From assembly GCA_949316235.1 (NCBI GenBank), contig OX438743.1, positions 16,923,771 to 16,987,770 on the forward strand: a DNA stretch of 64,000 bases, written 5' to 3'. Position numbers and translations under genes: made by a program. This document shows positions 12,401-27,400 of the stretch, in pieces. The notes under the pieces were generated by a model. It saw only the letters and a program-made list of their open reading frames with translations, was not told the DNA's origin and searched no databases. Origin of the DNA: Oegoconia quadripuncta (lineage: Eukaryota > Arthropoda > Insecta > Lepidoptera > Autostichidae). Each line of letters opens with the position of its first letter. Position 1 is the stretch's first letter.

Positions 12401-15400
12401 ATAAATGCACATAAGTAATTAAATTTAAACATTGGTATAAACTCATGCCTGGGAATCGAACCCGGACCTCCCAAATCGGGAGACCGCGTCTAACCGCTGA
12501 GCACCGACGCTGATACACCAAGTATATATTTATGGCTTATATTTTATTCTTTATTATTCTGTGTAGAATTGCGTCCATAACGTCATTGGAGGCTCCACTG
12601 AAAATTTGCGTAGCAGTATATACCTATGCTACAACTAATGCTGAGCGTACCATCATCAAATTTATTCGAAATTAACTAAATACCAAAAATAAATAGAAAA
12701 ACACCTTTTACAGGCTTAATGCTGGAAGAAGTGGCGCAGCACTATTCATTTACATGCTGTTTACTGGCTAATGACACATTCATGACATTTTGTTAATGTA
12801 TTGTTGTTTATTTTCCAGCTTTAGTAAGCTAAGATACAGGTGAATCTGCCTACTACGAGAATCCGAAAAACTAGTATCATTAATGTTAAACTGGTCTGGA
12901 AAAATAAACAATTTTGTATTTGTAAGCATACTTATGCGTCTTTGTCTACGTATATAACATTTCAATTGTATTTCCTTCAGAGGGTTTACTGAAAGAAATC
13001 TCTTACAAAGATAAGCTCGCGTTTGTGTATGGTAATATATATCCTTTGTTTATTTAAAGTTAAATATATTCGAAACGGTTTAACCGATTTTCATCAAACG
13101 TAGCTATAAGAGCCTGTCCCTTCGTTGAGTCTTTAATATAAAAAAATCGCATTCAAATCGGGCCAGACTTTATTGAGATACATCCGGACAAAGTCTGGAC
13201 ACACACAACGCTGTCAAACACATAACACCCGTCGTCTTTCGTCGGGGATTAAAAGCAAACCTTATCTAGTGTTGGCCAGTGTGAACAGGCTTTTATGGCG
13301 ATACGATTGTCATTAGGGGCACGCCGCCGTGCCTCGTCAATTTACAAATAAACTTCCAATGCCACAAACCCCGACGTAGTAACCTTCGTCGGCCTTCATA
13401 CAGTTAGTCATCGCCTGATGTATAATTAAGATAGATTACTTTACAACGAGCATTTAGTAATCTGACAGATTCTAAAAGCGGACTACCAAGTCGACCGAAT
13501 CCCTATAGGTAATTAAGGCAGCTGATAAAGATAACTCACCACCACTTATAATTATGACGTTTATTTTATTTATTTAAACTTCAACCGCCTCCGTGGCTCA
13601 ATGTAAACAACATTGGGTTTACGATTCGGAGGTCGCGGGTTCGATCCCCAGCGGGGTTGTTTAAGTACTAGGTTTGGTTGGTGGTAGGGCATTTTAAATG
13701 TCCGCCTGGCTAGCTACCACCATCTTGTCATAAAGCAGCAATGCTAATAGCATTGTTGTGTTCCGGTTGTCAGAGATAAGATAGCCAGTCCCCCAAATGT
13801 TGGAGTTTCCGGGTCAGTACGCTTCCACCTTCGACCTCATCTTCACTTAACATCAGGTGTGATTGAGGTCACGTACGAACCCGTCATGCATAAAAAAAAA
13901 ATATTTATCGACTATATTTATAAGTGCCAGTGCTACAATTTATAACTAAGTCATTATTACGAGATAGATAATACAAATAAGTATTAATATTCGCACTACT
14001 AACTGGGCAAAATTCTGTACTGCCACTACAGCTGTAAAGACAGGGGGGGGTATGTTGGGTCCGAACAAATATCATATTCCATGTCAATGCTTTGAGGCAG
14101 GGTTCCTAGAAGTCTAGCCGCGCCGCCACGTTATATGGTCAGACTAAATAGCTGGCCCTAGCTACCGGCGCTCTCTGATCACCCGATTCGGCATGGTGTT
14201 GCTACGTCAACTTTTTTAAGAGCTTCCAAGTAATGAACACTAATTCTACCGTCTTAAATATCTAATTCTAATCACGGCGAAACGGATAAACGGATTTAGA
14301 TGAAATTTGGTATCGACAGCCAGTAAACATCCCACTGCAGGGATATAGACCTTCCCTCGTATATGAGAATGGAGAATGGACCATAGTCCACCACGCTGGC
14401 CCAATGCCAGATTTGGTAAATAGGGTAGAATATATCTGGATTAAGACAAGATATTTTTTAGTATAAAGTGAGTAGTTCCCGCGGGATAAACGAATTAAAC
14501 ATATTCGCGATACAGTTTTTGTAACGCATACGAAGCCGCGGACGGAAAGCTAGTTGATCTATATATCACAATATTTTTGGGATGCCGAGTCAAGAAGAAA
14601 ACGGTAACATCAATTACCGGCCTAAGTATAAAGTACCTAATGGCATTAGCTATAGTCCAAATATTTAACCTTTGGGGCGTTACCGATGCCTGCCAGCAGC
14701 GAATGCATTATAGCCTGTTTACCCTTTTGATGGGTCACGAACGACCCCAACTAAAGGCGATTTTTTCCAGATTTTACGGTACTATGTTATCTTAATGACC
14801 ATTGAAAATGAAGGTATATTCGGATAGCGTGCACATGCTACTTCTTTCGGGATAAATCAAGTTCGGCTGAATTCGACCTAATTACATTTTTAATTTTTGG
14901 GCTGTCCGAGTGGCCTATTCTACGAACACCAATAGAACAGTTACTCTACGTAGTATTTTTTAACAATCTCTCCCATTCAAAGTGACGATATGTTTGAGAA
15001 TAAAACACTGCAATTCCAATATAACAGCCTATTCGGTTGGGAACTGGAGATCTGTTAATGACAATAGAATCAGAGAAAAATTTGACGATATATTATGTCT
15101 TTAAGTTTTCTTTCCCAAACCATTTATTGCACTAAGGCATTTATTATTAATAAACCGTTCTCAAGATTGATATGACGTTAGCTGACGCTTGAGAATCTGT
15201 TGCATATTAAAACAGTTTCAAAAAAATAGTCTTGAAACTGAGGCCCTGAATGCTAAATGAGATATTTCCGAATACATACTTGCACGCCCTTTAAACCTTC
15301 CTTTCAACATTTTTCCGGTTATCAAACTTTGTCATATCATTTCTTGGTAAGGGTTACAGCGGTTCGAAGCATTTGCGATAATCCATCGATGTTTTGTGAG

Positions 15401-18400
15401 TCAGCGTTAGTTGTCAAGGCTAGCGGATGAGGGTAGAAACGCCATAAAAGCATTAAATGGAACCGAGGTGGCAGGCACTCGCGATATTGCCAATTTAAAA
15501 CATTTCAGCGCGAATTGCTTTAGCATTTACGACCTCTAAAGACCGGGCGCACACTTCCGATTGATAGTTTCAGCGTATAACGCAAAACTTAACAGTGCAC
15601 TTGCGATATGTGAAGCAAGCTGTAAGTTAAAATATAACGGAAAAGACAAATGAGACAAATTTGTGCCATACAATAAAAAGCCTGTCCTTTTCTATTTACG
15701 AGCACGTAGCGAGGACGCCATAATATAACATTTTACTCCCACCGCTTTAATTCGTTCTGAAATTATAACTTCAAAGGAATTAAATTATTTTGATTAATGT
15801 ACACCAAAGCGCATCTTATTGATTGATAAATAATTAAATATTATCATGACTTTTAAGATCAGTCTTATCGTTTCCAGCCTGTATATTCCCGATGGACCGA
15901 TTTACATATTGCACAAACAAGACACCTGTCTAAGTTTTCCCTAACAGCAGAAACTTAGAAACAACATGACGTGAAGTCGGCCCAAGTTTCAAAGCTATGC
16001 TCAGAAGGTAACGAAACTAACCTCGCCAAGAGGCTATGAAGTTGATTTGCTAATAGAGATAAGATTTGTCCGCAATCTGAAGACAGTGCTATGAACACTT
16101 CTCGTGGAACCGACAATCTTGTGTCATACAAGTCTGCAACTGTGTCAGTCCATCGGAGAACTTAATCCCGTCAAAAACAACAATGTAGGTAAGTTTCTGT
16201 CATAGAGGTCGCAAATTCTGAGCGGCGCTGATGCAATTCAAAATTCATTTATTGTTGCTTTCCATGGTTACAAGGTCTTTCAATTTACATTTTGGTTCTT
16301 AACATGCCAATCAGGTCAATCAAAGACAGCCGTTCAACGCCAAGTGTCATCGCAGGAATGATACACAATCATACTTATTAATCTAACTAATCTAATATTA
16401 TAAATGCGAAATATTGATGTTCGTTTGTTTGTTGCTAAATCACGGCGAAATGGAAGTGGATAAAATTGGGAATATAGGTGGAATATATTCTTTTTTGGGG
16501 TGCGGAATTGCTTTACGCATACCGCTCGCCTGGGGACGGCGAGACGGTTATGTGGGACAACCCTCCCTATCGGAAGGGATACCTGGGAACCCATGCATCC
16601 GACGACTACATTGCCCCGAGATGTAGCCGCCCGCGATCCTCAGGCGACGTGCAGGGGGGCCAGCGAGCGTTGCCGCCCCACCGACGTCGCCTCCTGCGAG
16701 CGGGATCGGCCCTCTCCCGATATCCCGATAAGACAGCATATTTTTTTATGCCGATAAAGTGAGTAGTTCCCGCGGGATAAACAAATTTCCGCTATAAAGT
16801 CATTCCAGCGCGAAGTTAAGCCGCGGGTGGAAAGACAATATTAAAAATATGAAAATACGTTTATGGTCCTTTTCGCACTTCGTTACGAAGCAAACGGGTT
16901 TTTTTATGCACAATGGGTTAGTACTTGACCTAAATCACACCTGATGTTAAGTGAAGATGAAGCCGAAGGTGGAAGCGTACTGACCCGGAAACCCCATCTT
17001 ATTTGGGGGACTGGCTATCTTATCTCTAACAACCGGAACACAACAATGCCCTTAACATTGCTGTTTGGCAGCAGACTTAGATAAGATAGTAGTAGCTACC
17101 CAGGCGGACATTTTAAAATGCCCTACCACCAACCAAACCGAGCACTACACATGTACCCCGCTGGGTTTCGAACCCGCGACCTCCGATTCGAGCCACAGAA
17201 GCGGTTAAACGGGTTGGGAAGAATTTGCTTTTTATCCCGAAACAAAGTTAAAAATCCAAAGTTTATGAATCCCACTCTCCACAAACGTCAAGACAAGTCT
17301 GTATGTTCAGTACGTGTAAGTTAGCCCAGACGACGGCAACGACCGCATTTTTAAGTTACCGTACCAAAAGAGCAAAACGCAGCCCTATCTGTACTACGGA
17401 TACTACAGTTAGACGGTATATAGATAATATGAAAAACTCGTACTATATAAAAAATTAAAAAATAATTTTATTAAGTATTAACTTTGTACCCATCACGCTC
17501 TTGTGAGCACAAGTAGGTAAAGATCATTCTATGTCTACATTGATATATTCTATTTGACCAGTCACATAGAATTTATTGACATTACTTATTTTTGTGCGTT
17601 TTGTTCGTTATCCTTTCTTTTTATGTTACATGATTTATAAAGGCGTACAGTCTGCAAAAAACGCTACCTATTATTTAGTTTCTTTAATATGTTTTTCTAC
17701 CAAAACATGTATGTATATTTTAAGATTAAATAAAGACTTACTAAATAAAAAAAATATGAAAAAAAGATATTATCCATGTCATATCATAGTCATATCCATA
17801 ACTCGGGAATAAATCGTACGTATTCGATTCGAAGCCGCAACCGTTGGTTTCGAAGGCGGGGCCCCAACACCAATCGGTCGTCTAAACTGCTACCACTTTC
17901 GAGCCCGTCATGGGTTCTCTAGCTTGTAAATGGAACGAGTTACAGACATGAAATTTGGATAGCTTGTGTAGAATGTTGATTCAAAACCGATCATCGAATT
18001 AGTAATTTAATTAAATTGCTTTTCCAATTCTAAAATTATCTTTCTTACTCAGTCCTCATCCTCCTCATAAATGGAGGCCCGTCAAGTTTTCAGTTTTAGT
18101 ACATTTTATCTATCTCAAACCTAAGTTAGTTAGGAATTTATGTACTACTGTATAAACAACAAATATTGAAAACGCCGATTAATAATCACGCGTGTTCCAC
18201 TCACAATATTTAATAGTTTTATTAATTAACATGAAGCGATGCAATATTTTGTAAGTAAACACATAAATTGAAAATTGACAAAACCCCCGAAAAAGCAAGC
18301 GTTTAAAAAAACGGCTAAACCGATGTTGATAAAACATGTTTAAGAACCATAGCTAGAAAACCTGCTTTTGAATTTAAAAAAACCGCATCCAAATCGGTTC

Positions 18401-21400
18401 ACCCGCTTAAGAGCTACGGTCTAGTGGCTGTGGTTTTAATTTAGGCAAACCGCGAGGTCTGTTCTCTTTTTCTATACTGCTTAAATCGATAAAGTTGATA
18501 TCCAAATCGAGTATTGTAAGGCATGCCGGGCTTTTGAGCTTATATGAAGGTACTGCCTACGGTCAGACACACAGACAGACACACACACATAGCGATCAAA
18601 GTTATAACACCTCTCTTTTTTTTGGGGGGTTAAAATAGCTGACATAATAGATATACCATTAATAAGAGACACTCACAGTGATGTAGGCGCCGAAGCTACG
18701 CATACTGTCGCTGATGTTAATAGGATGCTCCATATTGATGTCAGTGCTGAGTTCCGAAGGCCAGCTATCAGGGACCTTCGCGTCTGGGGCACCGAGACTC
18801 CAATACACCTGCGTACAAACAAGGTTTATACTATCACTTCAATTGCATAGCTATTTCTATGGAAAAAATAATCCCATCTTGAAGCGTTAATTGGTCGAAA
18901 AAAGAGAGTTTACCCCGCACGATATTCCATACAAACTTTCAAGTCCAAATTATTCTAAATGTATAAAACGATTCTAATGAAAATTATACGTGTATAACAG
19001 TCAGTATGACCCCCTATTCACATATGACTGTATGTACGGGGGTCATGTTTCTCTGTAGCCGAGTCTACATAGATATAAAAAGTTAGTAAAGAACATTTTG
19101 TAGAGTACTGAGACTAATATTTTTTTCGATAAAATTCGATATTTCGAAAATGTTTACTAATGACTTTTTAGATCTATGTACCCTGCTTATACGTATAAAT
19201 TTTCTTTAGAATCGGTTTACTCATTTCGGAAAATTTGGACTTAAAACTTTGTATGGAATGAAGTATGGAATAAACCCTGAGCCAGGATAATAATTTGAAA
19301 TACATAATTTTCACACACAACTTCTTCTTATAGATAGATATGTATATGTATCATTATTCTAAGCCCACATCCACCCCTTGCTGGGATAGACCAAGAAAAT
19401 ATTGTATGCCAAAAAAATAAATAGAAGCATGATAGTGTATGAAGATTACTACTCTGTCTGCGCTGGAAAATGATTCTGAACCCCAATGTTTTGGTTAGTA
19501 TACTTGACATACATACATGATATCATGCCTGTTTCTCGTAGAGGTAGACAGACACCACAGACTTCCACTTGCTACAGAATCTCACATGTTACAGACACAC
19601 CTCTTTTGTTTAATTCACTCCCATAAGGTTGTTCATACATGCTCATCGGTTTAGGGTACTCTTGACCTTGGCCTTTCTTTAAGACGTCCCCGATTTGATC
19701 ATGATACGTTCACCATGGTCTTCCCCTACCAACACTACCATCCACATTCGCTTCGTATACCTATCTCTTCCGTTAGTCTTCTTTCACTCATCCTCTCCAC
19801 ATGTCCAAACCATCTCAGCATACCTTTTTCAATATTTGCTACTATGTCTTCTTTCACACTGCTTAACTCCCTAATTACATATTTAAATTGGCAATTAAAA
19901 CAAATAGTTGTGAAAAAAATCTAAGTCATAAAATTTCAAATTCCAGAACGGTGAAATACCATAGCTTATGTAGGTAAATCTTATCTTAAAGCTCAACAAC
20001 CTTTAGCTCGGCACGAAGGTAAACGAATTACGATTTAAACATTGTGTTAGCTAAGTTTATTACAATCAAGGTAGTTGTTTTAAGATACGCCGTCGTGGTA
20101 CCCGGTGCCGGGCGCCAACTTAGCGTAGCTGACAATGATTTGAACTTCGGTAATGTTACTTGCGGGTAAATTTATGTTACTGAACAATGTTCAAACTGAC
20201 ATAAATTCCTTAAGGTCGGGCAGTAAAAAGGTTGAGTGTTGGTCGAAGTTAATCAAATTGGATCATTTGATGTTCTACTTCCGCATTTTGATGGCTGTAG
20301 GGGTTAAGCGTTTTGGCATAGGTGGTAATACATAAAAACACCGCTATGTTTTGTTTTGCATGCTCCGTTCGTCATGGTTATGTATTACTTCGCCAAATTT
20401 AGGTGTTTCGTCCGTTAAAGCTAGTTTTGGTCCAAAAAAGTTCTTTTTTTTATGCACAACGGGATGGTAATTGAGCTCAATCACACCTGATGTTAAGTGG
20501 AGATGAGGTCGAAGGTGGAAGCGTACTGAACCGGAAACCCCAACACATTTGGAGGACTGGCTATATTATCTCGTGACAACCGGAACACAACAATGCTATT
20601 AACATTGCTGCTGGGCGGCAGATTTAGATAAGATGGTGGTAGCTAGCCAGGCAGACAAATAAAATGCCGTACCACCAACCAAACTGAGTATTAAAACATG
20701 TACCCCGCTGGGGATCGAACCCGCGACCTCCGAATCGTAAACCCTAATCGTTGTTTATAAGTTCCGTTCTATTTAAAGAATTTTGGTGTAAAGTAATTCG
20801 GGCTGGCGCAGTGACGTGCCTACGGTTTCAAAATAGGGCAAGCTCGACCATGTTTTTGCAGTTTTTACACAGCTGGTGAAATTCATAGGTAAGCACAACG
20901 TTTCAGTTTGACAAATGTTTAAATAAAAGATTTCCTATACTGTTATAAGATCTGATCGCGTACTTAGTAAGGCAAGCCGACTCTTGGGCTTATATGGCGG
21001 TACCGCCACTGGGTTGGCGTATCTCATTCACTTCGTACAAAACAGTCAAAAAACAAAACTCGCGGGTGAAATATTGATACAAACGGAACTTATGATACAC
21101 AGGGAAGAGACGTGTTGGCCTTATTCTTCTCAATCAGGATGTTTCTGCGTTGAGATTTAAAAAAAATTTTTATGCACAAGGGGTTAATAGCACTTGACCT
21201 CAATCACACCTGATGTTAAGTGAAGATGAGGCGTACAGACCCGGAAACCCCATCTTATTTGGGGTACTCTCTATCTTATCTCTGACAACCGGAACACAAC
21301 AATGCTATTAACATTGCTGTTTGGCGGCAGACTTAGATAAGATGGTGGTGGCTAGCCAGGCGGACATTTAATATGTCCTACCACCAACCAAACAGAGTAC

Positions 21401-24400
21401 TAAACATGTACCCTGCTTGGGATCGAACCCGCGACCTCCGGGTGCAACGATCGATAAGGATGCATTAAAGTACATTATTACATACATTACGTGCACTTAA
21501 TCAACTAGCGTGCCCAGTGTCGTATGTCGCGATAATTCTAAAAATAGCCACAGAGACACACAAGGCCGTCCTTGTGAAATGACATGACAATGAGAATTAT
21601 AAACGGAACCAATTAGAATAGCTTCTTTAATACGCGCCTTACTTTGTTTTCTAGTTCAGAATAAACGATAACTTTCTTTGATCATGTCGCTGATATAATA
21701 GTCACTCGCTTTGTAGATGGCTGTTATTAATAAAGGATTACAGATATGAAGGTCGCGGTTCGATTTTCAATAGCATATTTTGGTGATGGCCTTTGCAGGG
21801 TTCCGCTAGTCGAAATTCCATTGTTCCCTTTTACTCAGAGACTATTTTCGTTGTAAAGCTTAGCAACACCTTAGAAATTGGTTCTACATGCAAAATTATC
21901 ATCATCAGCCCGTAAACATCCCACTGCAGGGATATAGCCCTTCCCTCGTATACGGCTGGCCAAATGCGGGTTGGGGACTTCACATGCCTTTGTTTTTTTA
22001 TTTCTCAGGCATGCAGGTTCCCTGACGATGTTTTCTTTCACGGTTTAAGAGCAGTCGGATAAATGCACATAAGTAATTAAATTTAAAAACTCTTTGGTAC
22101 AAAGGCCTGCCTGGGAATCGAACCGGGACCTCCTAAATTGGGAGACCGAGTCCTAACCGCTGAGCCACAGAGGCTCCTGATGATGATGATGATAAAAAAA
22201 AATATAAACAATATGGATTGGTAAGAAATTAATGTAAAACTATTTTCTTTCTCAATTTTATAATAAGGCTCGCGAAAACATTCATGCCTTTAAGCAAATC
22301 CTACACAAATGTAAAATAGAAATTACATATAAAATTTATGACTTTTTAGATGATAAGCAAACATCGACATGAACTACTCGGTGATAATATAAATAAAATG
22401 AATAAATAAATATTTGGCTCAAATTAGGCAAATTCTAGAATTTATATCGACACCCATGGTTTTAAAATAAATGCACATATTCATCACATAAACATCTACC
22501 CGTAGCGGTAATCGAACCCGCAACCGGTGGGTTTTAGAAGCTGGGTCCACGTTACCAGACCAATCGATCGACACACATTACAAATTAAAACACTAATACC
22601 TATGCAAAAATAGTAACTCCTTCTTGCTCATTATTCTCTGGTGAGTCAAATTTGTATGGAATGCCGTGGGGAACTTGTAACTCTATGCTTTGATTGATTC
22701 AATGTAGGTAATGAAAACAAAATATATATACACTCACGTCGAAAATCTTCGCCAAATCTGAGGCAAGGCATGAGCAGTTGTACGCGACGATACCCAGTTC
22801 CTTCACCTGGGAACAATTAAAGATTGATCATGCATAATTTTATCTCAATTAAATTTAATACTGCAGGCTGCAATTTAATTCGTGTAATTCCTGTTAAGTG
22901 GTGACTCCACTCCTAATTACGAATAACTTTCCACTAGGAACCATAGCTGAATTCAGCCGAAAATTGTTGGGACTTTCATACTAAATGTGATTGCGTTGTA
23001 TTTGTAATCGAAAATTTTTTGGCGAAGTCGACTATGATTCCTTAGAGAAAGTGTTCGTAATCAAGAGTGGCGTCACCAGTAAATAGCAGTTACAGGAATT
23101 CAAATTCACCCTCTATAGTAAATTTTAAAGACAAGATTGGTTCGAAAATGACCCATTAAAAATTAACTATAAGACTTCTTGTTATTTTTTCTTATGATGG
23201 GCTGGAACCGTATTTTAGCGCAATATCACCAGTGGAAAGTTGCGATATAGTTAATATGCCTTTATATCCAAAATTGAGTATGTAATTCTATTTAGAAAGA
23301 AGTAGCAATCGTATGGCAAGTTTTATAGAATGGAAAATATCATCCTCACCTAGAGGGAAAGGTTACTTTATTCTTCAATATTCATTGACTTTTACGAATT
23401 GCGTACTTCAGCAAGGAATATGGAAGTCGACTGCTGGATATAAAACCCCCATCATTGGTATTTTTGTTATCTCGGGACTGTAAACAGACGGTTTCACCCT
23501 ATTTTTCTCTGCCTGATTACCAACAGAAATGTTCTAAAAATCGTTCTGCATTAAAAAAAAACAGTTTTTAAAAGCTAAAGTATAGAACAGTGATTATTTA
23601 CCTGGGTAAGAGACCGCCAGTCCATGTTAGCACTACCGATGTAGAAGTGCTTTCTGTCGACTATCCAAAACTTAGTGTGCAGCACTCCACTACCAAGCAA
23701 CTTGGAGAAGTTCAAACTCCGCACCTGTAGGTGAAATTGCCATTTAAGGCCATGCGCAGTCTTACGACGTTCACCTGGGCGAGACGCGTGTATTGCGTAG
23801 ATCGATAGGCATTTTGTTTTAAGTTTACAAATCATTGTCGCACAATACACATATTTCGCTCCGGCGGATATCTTGTAGCGACCTAGGCCTTACCGGTGTA
23901 AATAATATATATAAATCAACCATACAATGACATGATTAAAAAGTGCTGTTTACAAATAAGCCTTAAAGGCATAACAGCAACATCAACAGCCTGGTCAGTT
24001 GGTATTGACTGCTCTCACTAGGAAAATAAGGCATCCATCAATGTTCTGTTTCATGGATATAATAATAAATAATAAATATAAATAAATATTTCGGACACTT
24101 ACACCAATCATCTAGTCCCAAACTAAGCAAAGCTTGTGCTTTGCTTGTGCATAGCAAAGATAACGGATAAACATACATAAATATTTATATAAACAACCAA
24201 GACTCGGGAATAAATGTTCGTATTCATCACACAAACATTTACCCCTCGCGGGATTTGAACCCGCAACCGTCGGTTTCGCTGATAGGGTCACTATCCACTA
24301 CACCAATCGGTCGTCAAAATGTAATATGTGTTAAAGTAGTGGCCATCTACCACAGAAACACTTGTATGAAAATATGACTACCATATTATTTAGTAGTCGC

Positions 24401-27400
24401 CCTTCCAAGAACTGACCGCGTCTAGTAGACACCAAAATAAAAATTATTAATAAGTACGAAAAGAAAAGTGTTGATTCGCAGTTGCACGGCCGCGGCTCGA
24501 CGTCACTCCTTAGAATCCCAGCGCCAACTACATGATTCTTGTGGCAGGTTGACTAAAAAGTGCTCGAACCTAGATTTCACTAGTAGCAGTATGTCACGTG
24601 TAAGCCACAGAGTATTTTTTGATAAGCTAATATCAGTTGTATGACAATTTTATTAAAATTGGGTTTCAATTGTGATCTTTAAAGGTCGCTTTGTGCGCTA
24701 ACCCTAAAAAAATGGACATGGCAATTCTCCAGCTTATCTTATGAAATACAAAAAAAAGAATCACCTGTGCTGCTTTTTTCTTAGCTAAATATTCTGTATC
24801 TACATTTGGAAATAACTTAGTGGGCCAGTTTTGAGCAATTTTCAAATCGATTTTCCTTTTTGACCCAGCGGCAAATAAGGCTTGGAACACTTGTTCACCC
24901 TGAAAAATAAATTATAGTTTAAAGCTCTCCGTTTTCAGACGCGGGCGCCTGCTTTGTTCGAGCGAGAACAGGTATTGGTAGGTCATACATGAAAATAGAA
25001 ATGTCTAATAATAATGCCACAGAAACCCACTCTGGTTAGCCTAAAACTATGATACCATGTACTTACTATAAGAACCACACCACGACTTCTGGGCCAGAAC
25101 ACTCAGATTCATGAAAAAATTTATAAATGTGCGTTTTCTAAAATGTTCTGGGGCTCGGCCGACTAATTCGATTACTTTCTCTATAGCTAAAGCATCATTG
25201 TAAATCTTTAGGTGATTTAGAAAAACCTACCACTTCGATCTACCCTTCCATCAAATATAACATTTCAATTCCTTCATTGCATATACAGGGCGTCCCAAAG
25301 TTATGGGACATGAAGGGGAAGTACCTTAAATATCGTAGATAGTGAATTTTGCTCAAAGAAGACTTTATGTTATTTTTAAAAGTTAGTAATTCTGCATTCA
25401 TAGATTTTCTAAAAATTATTTGCTTCGGCTGGGAATCGAACCGACTCAAATGTGAAAAAAAAAACACCCTACTTTTATGATGCCAATCGAAAGAATAGCT
25501 AAAAAATAATAACTCTGCCTAAGTAACATAGTATTTTAAAAGAAAGGAACAACGTGAAATTAATCATTTTAATCAAATAAAAAACATACATGAAACTGCC
25601 GTAGTCAATTAAGTAGGTATTTTTTTGTAAATTAATTAATTAAATGCTCAAAATGTGATCCCTCTTGTCTTACGCAAATCGCCAATCTTTTAATGAGCCC
25701 GCTGCCTGTTGATTTTCTAATCATTTTATGGTGAACACTCGATGTGATATGGCACAATTCTGTTTGCAACTCGCCTACGTTCTCGTATCGCTTTTTGTAT
25801 AGCATATCTTTCACGTATCCCCAAAAGAAGAAATCACTTTAGCAATAAATAACTTTCTTGAAATTTGACTCAATCATTTTATGTTGTTCCTTTCTTTTAA
25901 AATACTATGTTACTTAGGCAGAGTTATTATTTTTTAGCTATTCTTTCGATTGGCATCATAAAAGTAGGGTGTTTTTTTTTTCACATTTAAGTCGGTTCGA
26001 TTCCCAGCCGAAGCAAGTAATTTTTAGAAAATCTATGAATGCAGAATTACTAACTTTTAAAAATAACATAAAGTCTTCTTTGAGCAAAATTCACTATCTA
26101 CAATATTTAAGGTACTTCCCCTTCATGTCCCATAACTTTGGGACGCCCTGTACTATAGTATAAGATCCGGCCATAGAAATATATACCCTCATCTGTTATT
26201 CGACTATAACAAAATTATTATGTTAGTTAATGAATATATTAATACATTGAAAATGGGTTGCCTAGCTAAATCGCGGGCCAAACGGTTAATTAATGTAAAT
26301 CCAAATTAATTGTTTTTCAATTAACTTCCCCGATTTGTTATTTATAAAAATCGACCATTATCTGAAAGAACATAACATAAGGAACTGGAAAAATATAGGT
26401 TGCCTACTTTCCCTTCAGCCTAACTATGGAGTTGTCATGTATAAACATGCGAGCAAGCGTTATTAATATACCCTCATCAGTTATTTAATTGATTTTTTTT
26501 TAAATTAAACGTTATTTTATTCTCTTTCTAACAGTATAAGGTTGCCTCAGTAAAAGTTTGTCACATGCACGGTTGCTGTGATTTTAGATGCGTCGTACAA
26601 GCGAGCTACATTGAATAAATATTGGATTTAAGTCAGATTAAATATTAAAAATGGTATCAAATACTTTTCACTCACATATTTATTTAATAACAATACATAA
26701 TTATAATTACATAAAAATTAGAAAATTTTTTTGTTTACATATTTTGATTCATGAATAGCAAAAATATTTTTTAATATCTATTAAAAAATTATATAAAAAT
26801 TTTCCAATAAAATATTTTTTTTAAAACTTATTCTGCTTCTGATTCGTCAGAAGTACTGATATCAAAATCGAATTCTTCATCGTTATCTTCTTTTGATTCG
26901 GTGACTATATCCTCCACTTGTAAGGGCGTTGGGTCCCCTTCAAACCACGTTGGCTTCAAGTAGCCATCCAAAAACCAACCACAATCTTCAGGACTTAGAT
27001 TGACACAACGTGCATTTGTTGCATGAAGCCACATTGAATTGACGTAAATTGTGCACTAAACAATTCATTCTTTTTTTTCCATTTAATTTCTTGTATCGAT
27101 TTAAAACCTTTCGTGGCCAACTCATGACTATTTAGTTCTGTAGTGTTGTATTACAAGCAACAATGGTGTCGATTCGGATGTACACCAACGAAACTAAAAC
27201 CAGTTTTGGCGTGGTGCCGTCGCATCGTACTATTCCAGGGAGAAAGAGACAGTACTACTTTAAAACTAGTTTTAGTTTAGTCGGTGTACATCCGAATCGA
27301 CACCAATGCGTGGTTTATTCTACCTCGAATTAAATAATCTCTCAAACTTTCGTAACGAAATGAATTGAATCAACTCAAACCCACCTTCGTGCAAATAGAG

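Noticed and set aside
16414..16762. Several overlapping GC-rich frames
   Set aside because: They overlap on both strands inside a GC-rich repeat insert and have no motif.
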